Origin: Bacilli bacterium
GTDB lineage: Bacteria > Bacillota > Bacilli > RF39 > UBA660
Direction of reading: 5' to 3'
Length of the DNA stretch: 64,000 bases
NCBI GenBank assembly: GCA_017525015.1
Contig: JAFXUK010000022.1
Span: 1 to 64,000, forward strand
Positions within the stretch are counted from its first letter, which is position 1; every line of letters starts with the position of its first letter. The translations under genes were made by a program, and so were the position numbers. This document shows, one piece after another, positions 8,139 through 17,844 of this stretch. The notes beneath the pieces are model-generated. The model was not told the DNA's origin. It made no database searches and worked only from the letters and a program-made list of their open reading frames with translations.

Positions 8139-8190
8139 AAAAGACTATTTAATAATACCACAAAAAGTATTATCTATCAATAGTCTTTTT
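8139..8190 (-). promoter_or_regulatory. murC terminator with embedded tRNA promoter
   Basis: After the murC stop the minus strand folds into a long two-part stem (outer AAAAGACTATT, inner ATAATAC) ending in TTTTAT, which is terminator-like. The same bases contain TTGATA (8175-8180), a 17-base spacer and TATTAT (8152-8157) preceded by TGG. Transcription would begin about 10 bases before the tRNA 5' end. Terminator and promoter therefore overlap fully. Confidence 0.6.
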
Positions 8191-8194
8191 AATT

Positions 8195-9514
8195 TTAATT
8201 ATCTTCTAAAGAGTTAACATATATTTTAAAACTATCAATTAAATGACTAATAGATGCACAACTCATAAAACAAATTACTGAGTCTAACTCTTCTCCTAAT
8301 TTAGAAATAGTCTCTTCTGAAATCATATCTCCATCTCTAAGACCCTCTACAATCATTTTAGAAGTTACTCCAGGATAGTCAATTGCATATTCCCTATTAC
8401 TATCTATCTCAGTTAAATAAGCTTTATCTGCTACATTTAAAGCAGTAATAAAGTCATCTTTAAAGTCTCTAGTTCTAGAATATGTATTAGGTTTAAATAC
8501 TACTACAATTCTCTTATTAGGATATTTTTGTCTAACTGCTTCTAATGTAGATTTAATTTCAGTTGGATGATGAGCATAATCATCAATAATAGTAGTATTA
8601 CCTACTTTACTAATAGCAAATCTTCTCTCAGCATTTTCAAAGTTCTTTAAAGAATTATAAATAATATCTTTTTCTATTCCTAATTCTTTAGCCATTATAA
8701 TAGCAGCAGTAGCATTTTGAACCATGTGTTTACCAAATAAAGGTATTTCAAATGATCCATAAAATTCTCCTTTAATTTCAATATCAAATCTAGATGCATC
8801 AGTCTCTAATTTTAAATTTCTAATAACTACATCATTATTAAATCCAAATCCATAGTATATTGCTTTAGGTAAGAAATTAATCTTTCTAACTTCTTCATTA
8901 TCTCCATTACAAATAACAAGTCTACTAGTTTGATTAGCAAATTTTTCAAAAGACTCTCTAATATCATCAATATCTTTATAACACTCTAAGTGTTCAGCTT
9001 CAATATTAGTAATAATTGCATACATTGGATGATAATCTAAGAAATGTCTATTAAATTCATCAGACTCTACTACAAAGTATTCTTTCTCTAAAGATGCTTT
9101 TCCATCTCCTGCCCCTATAAAGTAATTACATCCAATACTATTTTCTAAAATAGTTTTAATCATAGTAGAAGTAGTAGTTTTTCCATGAGTACCAGATACT
9201 CCAATAGATTTAAACATACCTACTACATCACCCATAATTTCACTATATTTCTTTATCTTAAGTCCTAATTCTTTTACTCTTTTCATCTCAGGATGATCTT
9301 CAGGTACCGCAACACTATAAGTAACAATAGTATCTTTATCAAGTGGATGTTCATGATCATAATAAATTAGAATCTCTCTTTCTTCTAATCCCTTCTCAGT
9401 AAATTTATAATCTCTCGCATCATCATAACCAATAACATCATTTCCTAAATCAAATAAGATTTGAGCTAAGGTAGACATACCAGTTCCTTTAATTCCTATA
9501 CAGTAATATTTCAT
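8195..9514 (-). CDS. murC: UDP-N-acetylmuramate--L-alanine ligase
   Basis: 439 residues from ATG 9514; the in-frame ATG at 9547 is upstream of the ribosome site aaaggat and adds 11 non-family residues. MurC joins L-Ala to UDP-MurNAc in the cytosol, the first step of the peptidoglycan stem peptide. The N-terminal glycine motif (CIGIKGTGMSTLA), the ATP-binding motif GTHGKTTT (about residue 112) and the C-terminal YAHHPTEI motif are all present. Length matches Gram-positive MurC (about 435-440). It stands alone, not in an mur cluster, and ends at a long hairpin that also carries the tRNA promoter. Confidence 0.93.
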   Translation of the reverse strand: MKYYCIGIKGTGMSTLAQILFDLGNDVIGYDDARDYKFTEKGLEEREILIYYDHEHPLDKDTIVTYSVAVPEDHPEMKRVKELGLKIKKYSEIMGDVVGMFKSIGVSGTHGKTTTSTMIKTILENSIGCNYFIGAGDGKASLEKEYFVVESDEFNRHFLDYHPMYAIITNIEAEHLECYKDIDDIRESFEKFANQTSRLVICNGDNEEVRKINFLPKAIYYGFGFNNDVVIRNLKLETDASRFDIEIKGEFYGSFEIPLFGKHMVQNATAAIIMAKELGIEKDIIYNSLKNFENAERRFAISKVGNTTIIDDYAHHPTEIKSTLEAVRQKYPNKRIVVVFKPNTYSRTRDFKDDFITALNVADKAYLTEIDSNREYAIDYPGVTSKMIVEGLRDGDMISEETISKLGEELDSVICFMSCASISHLIDSFKIYVNSLEDN

Positions 9515-9549
9515 ACTACTCACATCCTTTATTAAATTATAATTCAAAA

Positions 9550-9586
9550 TAAAAATGATGTAAAGTTAAGCAATTTAACTTTACAC
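9550..9586 (-). terminator. queH terminator
   Basis: Perfect stem TGTAAAGTTAA with complement (9559-9585) followed by TTTTTATTTT on the minus strand. Confidence 0.75.
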
Positions 9587-9598
9587 CATATTATATGT

Positions 9599-10204
9599 TT
9601 ATTCAGCTTCTTTATCTCTAATAGAATAAATACATCCACAATAATCTTGTCTATATAAATTAAATTCTTTAGATAATTCAATACTTCTCTTATATCCATT
9701 CTTCTTTTTAAAGTCAGAATATAAATATGTTGTATTATACTTCTTATCAAGATCTTCTCCTATTTCATTAATCCAATTAGCATTCTTATGAGGAGATAAA
9801 GTTAATGTTGTACAAAATAAAGGAAAACCTAACTCTTCAGCAACTCTAGCAGTCTCTTCAAGTCTCAAAGTATAACATTTAAAACATCTAATACCTCTCT
9901 CAGGCTCCTTCTCAAGGCCCTTAGCTATATCAAAGAACTCAGTTGGGTCATAACGGCCCTCGATCAAAGCAACATTATATTTTGGACTAATACTATTAAT
10001 TAATCTCTTTAACTCAAGAATTCTCTTCTTGTACTCTTCTTCTTTAGTAATGTTGGGATTATAGTAAAGAATTGTAACTTCAAAGTAATTTGCGATTCTC
10101 TCTAGTACTGCACTACTACAAGGTGCACAACAAGCATGTAATAATACTTTAGTTCCTTCTGGAAATATTTTCATTTGTTTTTCCATCTCTAAATCATAAT
10201 TCAT
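9599..10204 (-). CDS. queH: Epoxyqueuosine reductase QueH
   Basis: 201 residues from ATG 10204 (ribosome site gaaggga); an upstream in-frame codon at 10228 has no site. QueH (DUF208) reduces epoxyqueuosine to queuosine in tRNA using an iron-sulfur and a mononuclear iron centre. The family cysteines are visible: LLHACCAPCSS near residue 22, IRCFKC near the middle and DYCGCIYS at the C-terminus. It is of normal length and ends at its own terminator. No other queuosine genes are in the window, so the cell probably salvages the precursor or encodes the rest elsewhere. Confidence 0.92.
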   Translation of the reverse strand: MNYDLEMEKQMKIFPEGTKVLLHACCAPCSSAVLERIANYFEVTILYYNPNITKEEEYKKRILELKRLINSISPKYNVALIEGRYDPTEFFDIAKGLEKEPERGIRCFKCYTLRLEETARVAEELGFPLFCTTLTLSPHKNANWINEIGEDLDKKYNTTYLYSDFKKKNGYKRSIELSKEFNLYRQDYCGCIYSIRDKEAE

Positions 10205-10249
10205 ACTAATCCCTTCTCTCGATAACAAATTATACCATAAAACTAGAAA

Positions 10250-10277
10250 ATAAAAAAGAAGAGATTATTTCTCTTCT
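10250..10277 (-). terminator. Terminator over the acyl-CoA synthetase stop codon
   Basis: Stem AAGAAGAGA with complement, five-base loop, TTTTTTATTTT tail on the minus strand; the stop codon at 10265 is inside the stem-loop. Confidence 0.65.
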
Positions 10278-12034
10278 TTCTTTTTCTTACTATTTTTTTC
10301 TTCTTCTTTTTCTAATTCTTTATAATCTACTTTTCCATATAAAGTCTTAGGTAAAGATTCTCTAAATTCATAATACTTTGGTAAAGCATAAACTGATAGT
10401 TTTTCTTTACAAATATCAATGATTTCTTTCTTAATTTTTGCAGTAGGTTCAATCCCTTTTTTAAGTACTATAAATGCTTTTGGTACATGCATCTTATATT
10501 GATGAGGAATACCTATTACACATACTTTATCTACATCTTTGTGTTTTGATATTGCTTCTTCTATTTGTGATGGATATACATTAAATCCAGATACTACAAT
10601 CATTCTCTTTAATCTTTGAGTGTAATATACAATTCCATTAGGAGCAATATAACCAATATCTCCTGTATGTAACCAAATAGATCCATCTTTATGTTTCTTT
10701 AAAACATTATCAGTCTCTTTTTGATTATTTAAATATCCCATCATTAATGTTGGTCCTTGAACACAGATTTCTCCTTCTTCTCCAAATGGAAGTGTCTCTA
10801 ATGTTTCAGGGTCACAAATTTGATAATTGTTTCCAACCATTGGAATACCAATACTTCCAGGTTCATTAGTTCCAGGGAATGTATAACAAGTAGCCGCAAC
10901 TGACTCAGTCATACCATAACCTTTTCCAATATTAACATGTGCTCCATGTTTATGTAAGAAATCATTGATTCTAGCTTCAGCTGTAACAGTTAAATGATCT
11001 CCTCCAGAAATAATATATTTTAATTGTGACATATCTACATTATCAAATTTAGGATTAGACATCATTCCTTCCCATAAAGTAGGAACTCCTAAAATAACGT
11101 GAGGTCTATCATTTTTCCAAATCTTATAAAATCTATTCGCATCATATTCAGGCATTAAAATAGTTTCAACCTTTAAACATAATGGAGTATGAATACAAAC
11201 ACCTAATCCAAATCCATGGAATATTGGTAAGATTGTAACTATCTTATCTTTTGGTCTAACATCAATTACATTAACTGCAGATTGTTGAGCAATAGCATTA
11301 AAACTATAGTTAGAAATCATTATTCCCTTAGGTGTACCAGTAGTACCTCCTGAGTGAAGAATAACTGCTAAATCATCCTTTTTAACATCAGCTCTATAAC
11401 TATCATTACTAGTAAGTCCTACTGCCATAAAGTCTCTCCATGACATATAGTTGTTATTTGCAAGACTAGGACGTTTTTGAGTAATACTACGAGTTAAAGT
11501 ATATCCAATAGTTAATCCTAAAGGCATAGACTCTTTAGGAGATACTAAAATAGTCTTATATACTAAAGTTTGAGGTATTACATCTTTCATTTTGTCATAA
11601 TCAAAATCTACTAAGAATAATATTCTAGATTTAGATTCTTTTAAATAATGAAGTAATTGATCTGGACTAGATAAAGGATGTACCATATCTGCTACTGCCC
11701 CTATTTTATTACATGCATAGAATGCATATAATGCTTCAGGCATATTAGGCATACAAATAGTTACAATATCTCCATCTCTTACTCCAAATTCTCTTAATGC
11801 TTTAGCACAGATATTAATATTATAAAAGAATTCATTATAACTAAATCTATTACCAAAGTAGTTTAAACAAATATAATCTTTATCTTCCCCTACTTCATCT
11901 ACCATATAGTTATAAATACTTTTAGTAGTAAAATCTATTTTTCTTTCTTCTCTTGAATAATACTCTAACCAAGGTTTGTTAGGATCATCCTTCTTCTTAA
12001 ATAATTTAGTGAAAAAATCACGTATTGGTGTCAA
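10265..12034 (-). CDS. AMP-forming acyl-CoA synthetase
   Basis: 589 residues. I place the start at TTG 12034, because the ribosome site aggagg abuts the in-frame ATG at 12043 with no spacer, while the TTG has 9 bases. The protein activates a carboxylate, most likely a medium or long fatty acid, to its CoA thioester through an acyl-adenylate. Motifs in order: P-loop-like HSGGTTGTPKG, the YGMTES motif, TGDIGY, and C-terminal GKVDYK with the adenylation-step Lys. It lacks a signal peptide; the basic N-terminus (FFTKLFKKKD) may touch the membrane. Lys/Glu-rich tail. Monocistronic. Confidence 0.85.
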   Translation of the reverse strand: MTPIRDFFTKLFKKKDDPNKPWLEYYSREERKIDFTTKSIYNYMVDEVGEDKDYICLNYFGNRFSYNEFFYNINICAKALREFGVRDGDIVTICMPNMPEALYAFYACNKIGAVADMVHPLSSPDQLLHYLKESKSRILFLVDFDYDKMKDVIPQTLVYKTILVSPKESMPLGLTIGYTLTRSITQKRPSLANNNYMSWRDFMAVGLTSNDSYRADVKKDDLAVILHSGGTTGTPKGIMISNYSFNAIAQQSAVNVIDVRPKDKIVTILPIFHGFGLGVCIHTPLCLKVETILMPEYDANRFYKIWKNDRPHVILGVPTLWEGMMSNPKFDNVDMSQLKYIISGGDHLTVTAEARINDFLHKHGAHVNIGKGYGMTESVAATCYTFPGTNEPGSIGIPMVGNNYQICDPETLETLPFGEEGEICVQGPTLMMGYLNNQKETDNVLKKHKDGSIWLHTGDIGYIAPNGIVYYTQRLKRMIVVSGFNVYPSQIEEAISKHKDVDKVCVIGIPHQYKMHVPKAFIVLKKGIEPTAKIKKEIIDICKEKLSVYALPKYYEFRESLPKTLYGKVDYKELEKEEEKNSKKKKEEK

Positions 12035-12085
12035 TATAATCATCCTCCTATAATTATCTACATATTATATTTTACTATTATCATT

Positions 12086-12123
12086 CAAAAAAAACAATTA
12101 CAAATATATGTAATTGTTTTTTT
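12086..12123. terminator. Bidirectional terminator
   Basis: AAAACAATTACA and its complement with a six-base loop and T-runs on both sides; ends the tandem ABC transporter operon on the minus strand. Confidence 0.75.
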
Positions 12124-12124
12124 A

Positions 12125-14557
12125 CTATATATCAGTTCTTGCTAGTATCTCAGCAGGTCTCTTTCTCATTGTATTAAATACAGGTATTAATCCAACTACT
12201 AAATTAAATAAATATAAAAGTAGAATTGTATATAATACAACAATAGGATTAACTACAAGATAATCTTCTAAGAAATCTACCTTAGATAAAATATTTAAAA
12301 CATAGGCAGATAATACTAGTCCAGGTATTGATGCTAGTGTGGTGATAGCGATTATCTCTCCACTAAACATAATATAAATATCTTTCTTCTTAACACCTAT
12401 AGCTCTATATATTCCTACTTCTTTTACTCTAGATAAGAATGAAGATCTAATCATTAATAATATTTCTATAAGAGAAATACCTAAGATAATTGCTGAAGTA
12501 ATTATAATACTTCTAACATAATCTTTATTTTCTTCTACATATCTTTCTCTACTAGACTTATAACTATCTTTAATAACCATTTTATATTCATTTTGAACTT
12601 TATCTAAAACATTTTCCTTATTCTTTGGATATATCGTAATATTTTTAGAAGTAGAAATAACATGATACTTTAGTGTTTCTGTAGAAACAAAGTATACATC
12701 AAATCTCTTTTTAGAATAATAGTATCCTACTACTTTAAGTTTATGACCATTCACTTTACTATTAATCTCAGTATTAAGTTTTACAACTTCTTTTTGATCA
12801 ATAGGAAGTATTGTCTCATATAAATTAGTTGGCCATCTGCCTTCTTTTAATTCTATATTTTTTAAATAGAATCCATAATCATCATATTGTAAATTATCAT
12901 AAGAATCATCACCATTATAATATATTCCTTGATCTGCTTCATTATCCTTTGTATGATGAATAATCCAAATGAATTGATTCTTATCAAAATATATAGAAGG
13001 AGATTTTAAATCAGTAATCCCAACTATTTTCTTATTATCCATCCTATCAATTAATATTTCTCTATCTAGGTAATCATCAATATTGATTATTCCATACATC
13101 TTAGTAGTTTCTTTTTTTAATTCTTTATCTAATACCATTTTATCTACTACTATTTCGTTAGGATTTTCTGGTAATCTTCCTTTAATAATATCTTTATTAG
13201 ATATTATATTAATATCAGATAAACTACCAGTAATAGATGAAGATACATTAGTTAATTGATAATATTTATCTAATTTAATTTTTATTGTAGTAGTTGAATC
13301 TGTTGGAAGTAAATAATTGATATCTTCTTCTTTTTCTAATTTTAGATAATCATCTACATTTATTTTCTTAGTATTAACTATTAAATAATTCTTATTCATA
13401 GTAACAAACTTCTCATCTTTTACTATTAAAGCAGCATTAATTGTACTTGTCGCAAACATAATAAACATACCAGATGCGAAGAATCCAAGTAATAATAATT
13501 TCTTTAATACTGAGTAATCTAATACTTTTTTAAATCCATTTGTAATAAAAGTAATTGGATTAAATATAGATGAATATCTTAATTTCTTACTCTCATTAAT
13601 AATATTTTTAAAATCAAATGAGTATTTATCTATATCATTCTTAGATATATTACTATAATGATCATTAATCATTTCTATAGTAGAATCATCATTTATTACT
13701 TCTATCTTTTTATCACTATTAGTTTTTATATAAATATTATTATTTACAACAGCAATATCTAATTGAATCTTTTCTTTATCGTGAGTATAGATATTAATAT
13801 TATTCATTATTTGTTGATATTGAAAATCTTTTAAGTAAATATTATTACCTACTCCATAGTTTAATTCATCTTGTATTTCATTACTTGTATCACTAATAAT
13901 TTTTCCATCTTCTAATTCAATTATTCTAGTAGCATAAAATTTAGCTAAGTCTTTTTCATGAGTTACAAGTATTACTAGTTTATCTTTAGAAATAGATTTA
14001 ATAATATTCATTATTTCTATAGTATTCTTACTATCTAAGTTACCTGTAGGTTCATCTGCAATAATGATATTAGGGTTCTTTACTATTGCTCTTGCAATAC
14101 CTACTCTTTGTCTTTCTCCTCCAGATAACATACTACAAGGTCTCTTCTTAAAACGAAGCATACCTACTCTATCTAAGATATAACAAACTCTCTTATCTAT
14201 TTCTTTTTTATCTTTAATACCAATTAATTTTAATGATAAAGCTACATTATCATAGACAGATTGATTTTCTATTAACTTATAATCTTGAAATATATATCCA
14301 ATATTTAAGTTTCTTATTTTATCTATTCTTCCCTGACTACAACGAGTTATTTTTTTACCATTAACAAATATCTTACCTCGTCTTACTTTATCAAGTCCAC
14401 CTATTACATTAAGTAAAGTAGTTTTACCTGATCCAGATGGACCAAGTAAAGCAACTAATCCTTTATCTTCAAAAGAAAGAGTTGTATTATTTATGACATG
14501 TATTTGATTCTTTTTAAATCTATTAAAGTATTTATCAATTTTTTCTACTCTTATCAT
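12125..14557 (-). CDS. ABC transporter, ATPase fused to FtsX-type permease (1)
   Basis: 810 residues. The N-terminal 225 residues are a MacB/LolD-type ATPase: GPSGSGKTTL, LSGGERQRV and IIADEPTGNLD. A linker of about 120 residues leads to span 1 (about 350-376), a large outside domain (about 377-680), then three spans at the C-terminus. This is the FtsX/MacB topology with the ATPase moved to the front. Such transporters act as mechanotransmitters or exporters of peptides and lipoproteins rather than as pumps through the membrane. The start lies two bases after the stop of a similar gene (14560-16806), whose last codons carry the ribosome site gaggagat. The two probably work as a heterodimer. 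Confidence 0.85.
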   Translation of the reverse strand: MIRVEKIDKYFNRFKKNQIHVINNTTLSFEDKGLVALLGPSGSGKTTLLNVIGGLDKVRRGKIFVNGKKITRCSQGRIDKIRNLNIGYIFQDYKLIENQSVYDNVALSLKLIGIKDKKEIDKRVCYILDRVGMLRFKKRPCSMLSGGERQRVGIARAIVKNPNIIIADEPTGNLDSKNTIEIMNIIKSISKDKLVILVTHEKDLAKFYATRIIELEDGKIISDTSNEIQDELNYGVGNNIYLKDFQYQQIMNNINIYTHDKEKIQLDIAVVNNNIYIKTNSDKKIEVINDDSTIEMINDHYSNISKNDIDKYSFDFKNIINESKKLRYSSIFNPITFITNGFKKVLDYSVLKKLLLLGFFASGMFIMFATSTINAALIVKDEKFVTMNKNYLIVNTKKINVDDYLKLEKEEDINYLLPTDSTTTIKIKLDKYYQLTNVSSSITGSLSDINIISNKDIIKGRLPENPNEIVVDKMVLDKELKKETTKMYGIINIDDYLDREILIDRMDNKKIVGITDLKSPSIYFDKNQFIWIIHHTKDNEADQGIYYNGDDSYDNLQYDDYGFYLKNIELKEGRWPTNLYETILPIDQKEVVKLNTEINSKVNGHKLKVVGYYYSKKRFDVYFVSTETLKYHVISTSKNITIYPKNKENVLDKVQNEYKMVIKDSYKSSRERYVEENKDYVRSIIITSAIILGISLIEILLMIRSSFLSRVKEVGIYRAIGVKKKDIYIMFSGEIIAITTLASIPGLVLSAYVLNILSKVDFLEDYLVVNPIVVLYTILLLYLFNLVVGLIPVFNTMRKRPAEILARTDI

Positions 14558-14559
14558 AA

Positions 14560-16806
14560 TTACATCTCCTCTCTATAAGTATTCATAACACTATCTTTAA
14601 ATAGTTTTCTAGAATATCTTAAACTGATTAATAAAGACATAATTGTAATAATTAAATATAAGATTATATAGTCATTACGAGTAAAGTAATTATTAACAGT
14701 ATTAATAAATCCAATATTAATAATACCTTTTCTATTAATCTCTGCAATAATTAAAAATATAAAGTAACTTATATTAGATACTACTAATAATTCAGTCATT
14801 AATAAATCTAAACATACTTTTTTACTTGCTCCTAACATTCTAAGTATAGAGAAATAAATATTTCTAGATTTTAATATTATTTTAATAACGAAATAAGATA
14901 TAAAGAATAATACTACTACTAAGAATACAGTAACAAATATCTTTAATACTCTAACAATTCTTGAATATGGAGAATTATATAAAGTATCTTTCATTTTTAA
15001 AGTATTATAACCCATCTTTTCTAATACTTTATTAGTATTATCAATCTTATTAATATCTTTAACATATATACTCATTTGATATGTATCTTTATTAAATAAA
15101 TTATTATAATCATAAGGATTAACATATATTACATTATTATATCTAAAATCAAATTCTTCTTTATTATAATTAGGTAGATTAAGTACATAATTAATATTCT
15201 TTTTATTATATGTTTTCTCTACTCTAACACTTAAATAATCAGTGTAATAAATATTATTAGCAGTAATATTAATTGTTTTATTAACACAATTATCTTTCTC
15301 GCATCTATAATTATCTTCTTCTGGAATAAATGCACATCCTGCACATACCCAATCATTTGGAACTACTCTTAAATTCATATTATAGATATTAGATTCTACT
15401 ATTTCATTGAAATAATCTATTGTAAGAGTTGAATAGAATCTATGAGTATTATTCTTTATACTATCTAATACTTTATCTTTAGCATAAACTTTTAATTGAT
15501 CCATATATGGTTCATCTTTAGCTCTATATCTAATTCCAACTACTACATATTTATAACTCTTATCAATTCCACCATTCCAAGCATCATATAAATATAATTC
15601 TTTTCCAATTAAATCTTCGTTTTGTTGAAATATATAGTCATCTTTTTCTCCTTCAATAACTATTTCATTATCTGCTTCAGGTACTCTACCTTTAATTCCA
15701 TCTTTTTTAAATCTAGTATCACTTCTAACTAATGCAGAAATCCAAGTTTTTTCATCTCCAGTTACAAATTCATTATTTTGGTCAGAAGTTAAATCATTTT
15801 CTATAACATAATCTATATTATTAAGTTTCTTAATATTATCAATTTCTTCTTTACTAAATGAAGTCCCATCATTTTTATTCATAATTATTCTATGATCATC
15901 AGTATCATAAAACAAATAATTAGAACCTTCTTTAGATGTTTCATATTCTCCTTGTTTAAAGAAAGAATATTCTCCCATTAGAGCCGCAACAACAAAGGAA
16001 TAAACCGCAAGTAATAAAATAAACTTAGTAAGAATATTAAATGTATTTCTAAATCCTAAATGAATCTTATCAAATAACCCAATATTCTTAAAATTATATT
16101 TATCTAAAGCATAATCTTCCTTCTTAACAGGAGTTATTTTTTTATCTTCTAAGATCTTACCATCATGCATAGTTATTTTTCTTGTTACATAGTTTTCTAC
16201 TTGTTCATAATTATGAGTAACAATAATTATTAATTTATCTTTAGATATTTCTCTTAATAATTCAATAATACTCTCTGCAGATCTCTTATCAAGATTACCC
16301 GTAGGTTCATCCGCAATAATTACTGGTACGTCTTTTGCAAGAGCTCTTGCAATCGCAACTCTCTGTTTTTGTCCACCAGAAAGTTTAGATACCTTAGTCT
16401 TCTTATACTTAAGCATATCTACTCTTTTTAAAAGCTCTAATATTCTCTTTTTTCTTTCTTTTTTCTTTATACCATTTAAAGAAAGAATTAAATCAATATT
16501 TTGATATACTGTATAACTATTTATTAAATTAAAATTCTGATAAATATTACCAATATATTTTCTTCTATATACTTCCCAGTCTTTTTCAAGATAATGACTT
16601 GTCTCGGCACCTTCTACATACATTTCTCCTTCTTCATATGTATCAAGTCCAGAAATAACATTTAAAAGAGTTGATTTACCAGAACCAGATTCTCCTGTAA
16701 TCGCAACAAACTCACCTATATTAAAAGATACATTTATCTTAGAAAAACCTGTCGCGATGACTCCTTTACTATAATAAAATTTAGAAACATTCTTTAACTC
16801 TATCAA
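14560..16806 (-). CDS. ABC transporter, ATPase fused to FtsX-type permease (2)
   Basis: 748 residues, starting at TTG 16806 behind a strong site (gggaggga). The ATPase part has GESGSGKSTL, LSGGQKQRV and IIADEPTGNLD. Span 1 lies at about 260-285, followed by an outside domain and three C-terminal spans. The outside domain contains a four-cysteine knuckle, VCAGC then ten residues to C-x(4)-C, around residues 460-490. This looks like a zinc-ribbon or disulfide knuckle placed outside the cell. The neighbour downstream lacks it. Together the pair resembles bacitracin-type (BceAB-like) or MacB-like systems, but the fusion order ATPase-permease in both subunits and the absence of a two-component system argue against a simple resistance cassette. 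Confidence 0.85.
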   Translation of the reverse strand: MIELKNVSKFYYSKGVIATGFSKINVSFNIGEFVAITGESGSGKSTLLNVISGLDTYEEGEMYVEGAETSHYLEKDWEVYRRKYIGNIYQNFNLINSYTVYQNIDLILSLNGIKKKERKKRILELLKRVDMLKYKKTKVSKLSGGQKQRVAIARALAKDVPVIIADEPTGNLDKRSAESIIELLREISKDKLIIIVTHNYEQVENYVTRKITMHDGKILEDKKITPVKKEDYALDKYNFKNIGLFDKIHLGFRNTFNILTKFILLLAVYSFVVAALMGEYSFFKQGEYETSKEGSNYLFYDTDDHRIIMNKNDGTSFSKEEIDNIKKLNNIDYVIENDLTSDQNNEFVTGDEKTWISALVRSDTRFKKDGIKGRVPEADNEIVIEGEKDDYIFQQNEDLIGKELYLYDAWNGGIDKSYKYVVVGIRYRAKDEPYMDQLKVYAKDKVLDSIKNNTHRFYSTLTIDYFNEIVESNIYNMNLRVVPNDWVCAGCAFIPEEDNYRCEKDNCVNKTINITANNIYYTDYLSVRVEKTYNKKNINYVLNLPNYNKEEFDFRYNNVIYVNPYDYNNLFNKDTYQMSIYVKDINKIDNTNKVLEKMGYNTLKMKDTLYNSPYSRIVRVLKIFVTVFLVVVLFFISYFVIKIILKSRNIYFSILRMLGASKKVCLDLLMTELLVVSNISYFIFLIIAEINRKGIINIGFINTVNNYFTRNDYIILYLIITIMSLLISLRYSRKLFKDSVMNTYREEM

Positions 16807-16866
16807 GAATATCCCTCCCTATTCTCTATAATCATATCACTTTTTCTTTATTTTTAAAAGATTTTA

Positions 16867-16875
16867 TGATATAAT
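16867..16875 (+). promoter_or_regulatory. Extended -10 promoter of the kinase-like gene
   Basis: TGATATAAT with no good -35 element, about 30 bases before the ATG of the plus-strand gene; the ribosome site is aagggg. This is the divergent region between the minus-strand ABC operon and the plus-strand gene. Confidence 0.5.
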
Positions 16876-16904
16876 ATAACCCGTTAAAAAGAAGGGGATT
16901 CTAT

Positions 16905-17825
16905 ATGGATATAACAAAAAAGGAATTAGAGCATTTAGAACGTTTAGGATCAGGTACTTTTGGAGCAGTATATAAAAAAGATTCAAAGTATGCTTTAAAA
17001 GTATATTTTCCAGAAATTAAAGATGAACAATGGAATTTATATCATAATCCATCTTTAAGATTACCTAAAAGAAGATATAAAGAATTAATTAGAAGAAGTA
17101 AATATTTAAAGTATACTGGAGGAGTTCTAGATATGCTTTATGTAGATGGAGAGTTCTCTGGAGTAGTTGTTCCATTCTATGAAGGTAAAACTCTATCTAA
17201 GATGATTGATGCACCTCTAGAAGACAAATTACCACTTGCAAAACAATTAGTAAGAAACTCTAAAGAATTATCAAGACACTTTATTTATCCAACAGATTAT
17301 AAATTAAATAATATGATTAATCATAATGGTAATATTGAGTTAATTGATTTAGATGATGTAAGAACTCATGTATGTTATAAACCTAGTATAATCTTTAGAT
17401 CAATTAGTTTAGGTGCCTTAAATGAAACAATACAAACATTCTTTAAAGAGTATATTCACTTATACTTTCCAAAGAATATTGAAAAGAAACTAGGAAGAGC
17501 ACCAGCAAACTTTACTATTAAATATAAAACTATTGAAGGATATATTAATAAGAAAATGATCCCAAGAGACTTCTTAGTAATAAATAAAGATACTGATTTT
17601 GAAGAAGTAAGTAAATTAACAAAAGATAAAGATTATGCAATTACATATATAATAGATAAACCAACAGACGATTATAGAGAATATGAATTATTACTATATG
17701 AATTAGAAGACTTTGGAATTAATCTATATGATATTACTACACAAGATAGATTTGATTGCTACAACGAATGTGAAATGATTAATAGTATATCTTATATAGA
17801 AAATCATCAATTAATAAAGAAGTAG
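16905..17825 (+). CDS. Atypical protein-kinase-like protein
   Basis: 306 residues, one of only two genes on the plus strand. The N-terminal half carries a degenerate Hanks-type kinase core: glycine loop GSGTFGAVYK at residues 16-25, ATP-anchoring Lys in YALKVYF, a catalytic-loop equivalent PTDYKLNNM (Asp, Lys and Asn kept, HRD lost), and a metal site LIDLDD in place of DFG. About 150 further residues follow with no recognised domain. No membrane span, so unlike PASTA-type kinases it is cytosolic. It may be an active kinase of an unusual family or a pseudokinase; it sits beside the toxin-antitoxin and defence region, but whether it belongs to it is unknown. Confidence 0.65.
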   Translation: MDITKKELEHLERLGSGTFGAVYKKDSKYALKVYFPEIKDEQWNLYHNPSLRLPKRRYKELIRRSKYLKYTGGVLDMLYVDGEFSGVVVPFYEGKTLSKMIDAPLEDKLPLAKQLVRNSKELSRHFIYPTDYKLNNMINHNGNIELIDLDDVRTHVCYKPSIIFRSISLGALNETIQTFFKEYIHLYFPKNIEKKLGRAPANFTIKYKTIEGYINKKMIPRDFLVINKDTDFEEVSKLTKDKDYAITYIIDKPTDDYREYELLLYELEDFGINLYDITTQDRFDCYNECEMINSISYIENHQLIKK

Positions 17826-17844
17826 ATTTCTCTACTTCTTTTTT
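17815..17844. terminator. Shared terminator of convergent genes
   Basis: Stem AAAGAAGTAGA with complement, TTTC loop and a T-run on either side. It overlaps the stop codons of the kinase-like gene (plus) and of the ImmA-like gene (minus). Confidence 0.75.

Noticed and set aside
9544..9750. Minus-strand frame of 68 codons overlapping queH
   Set aside because: Out of frame with the well-supported queH, no ribosome site, no conserved motif.
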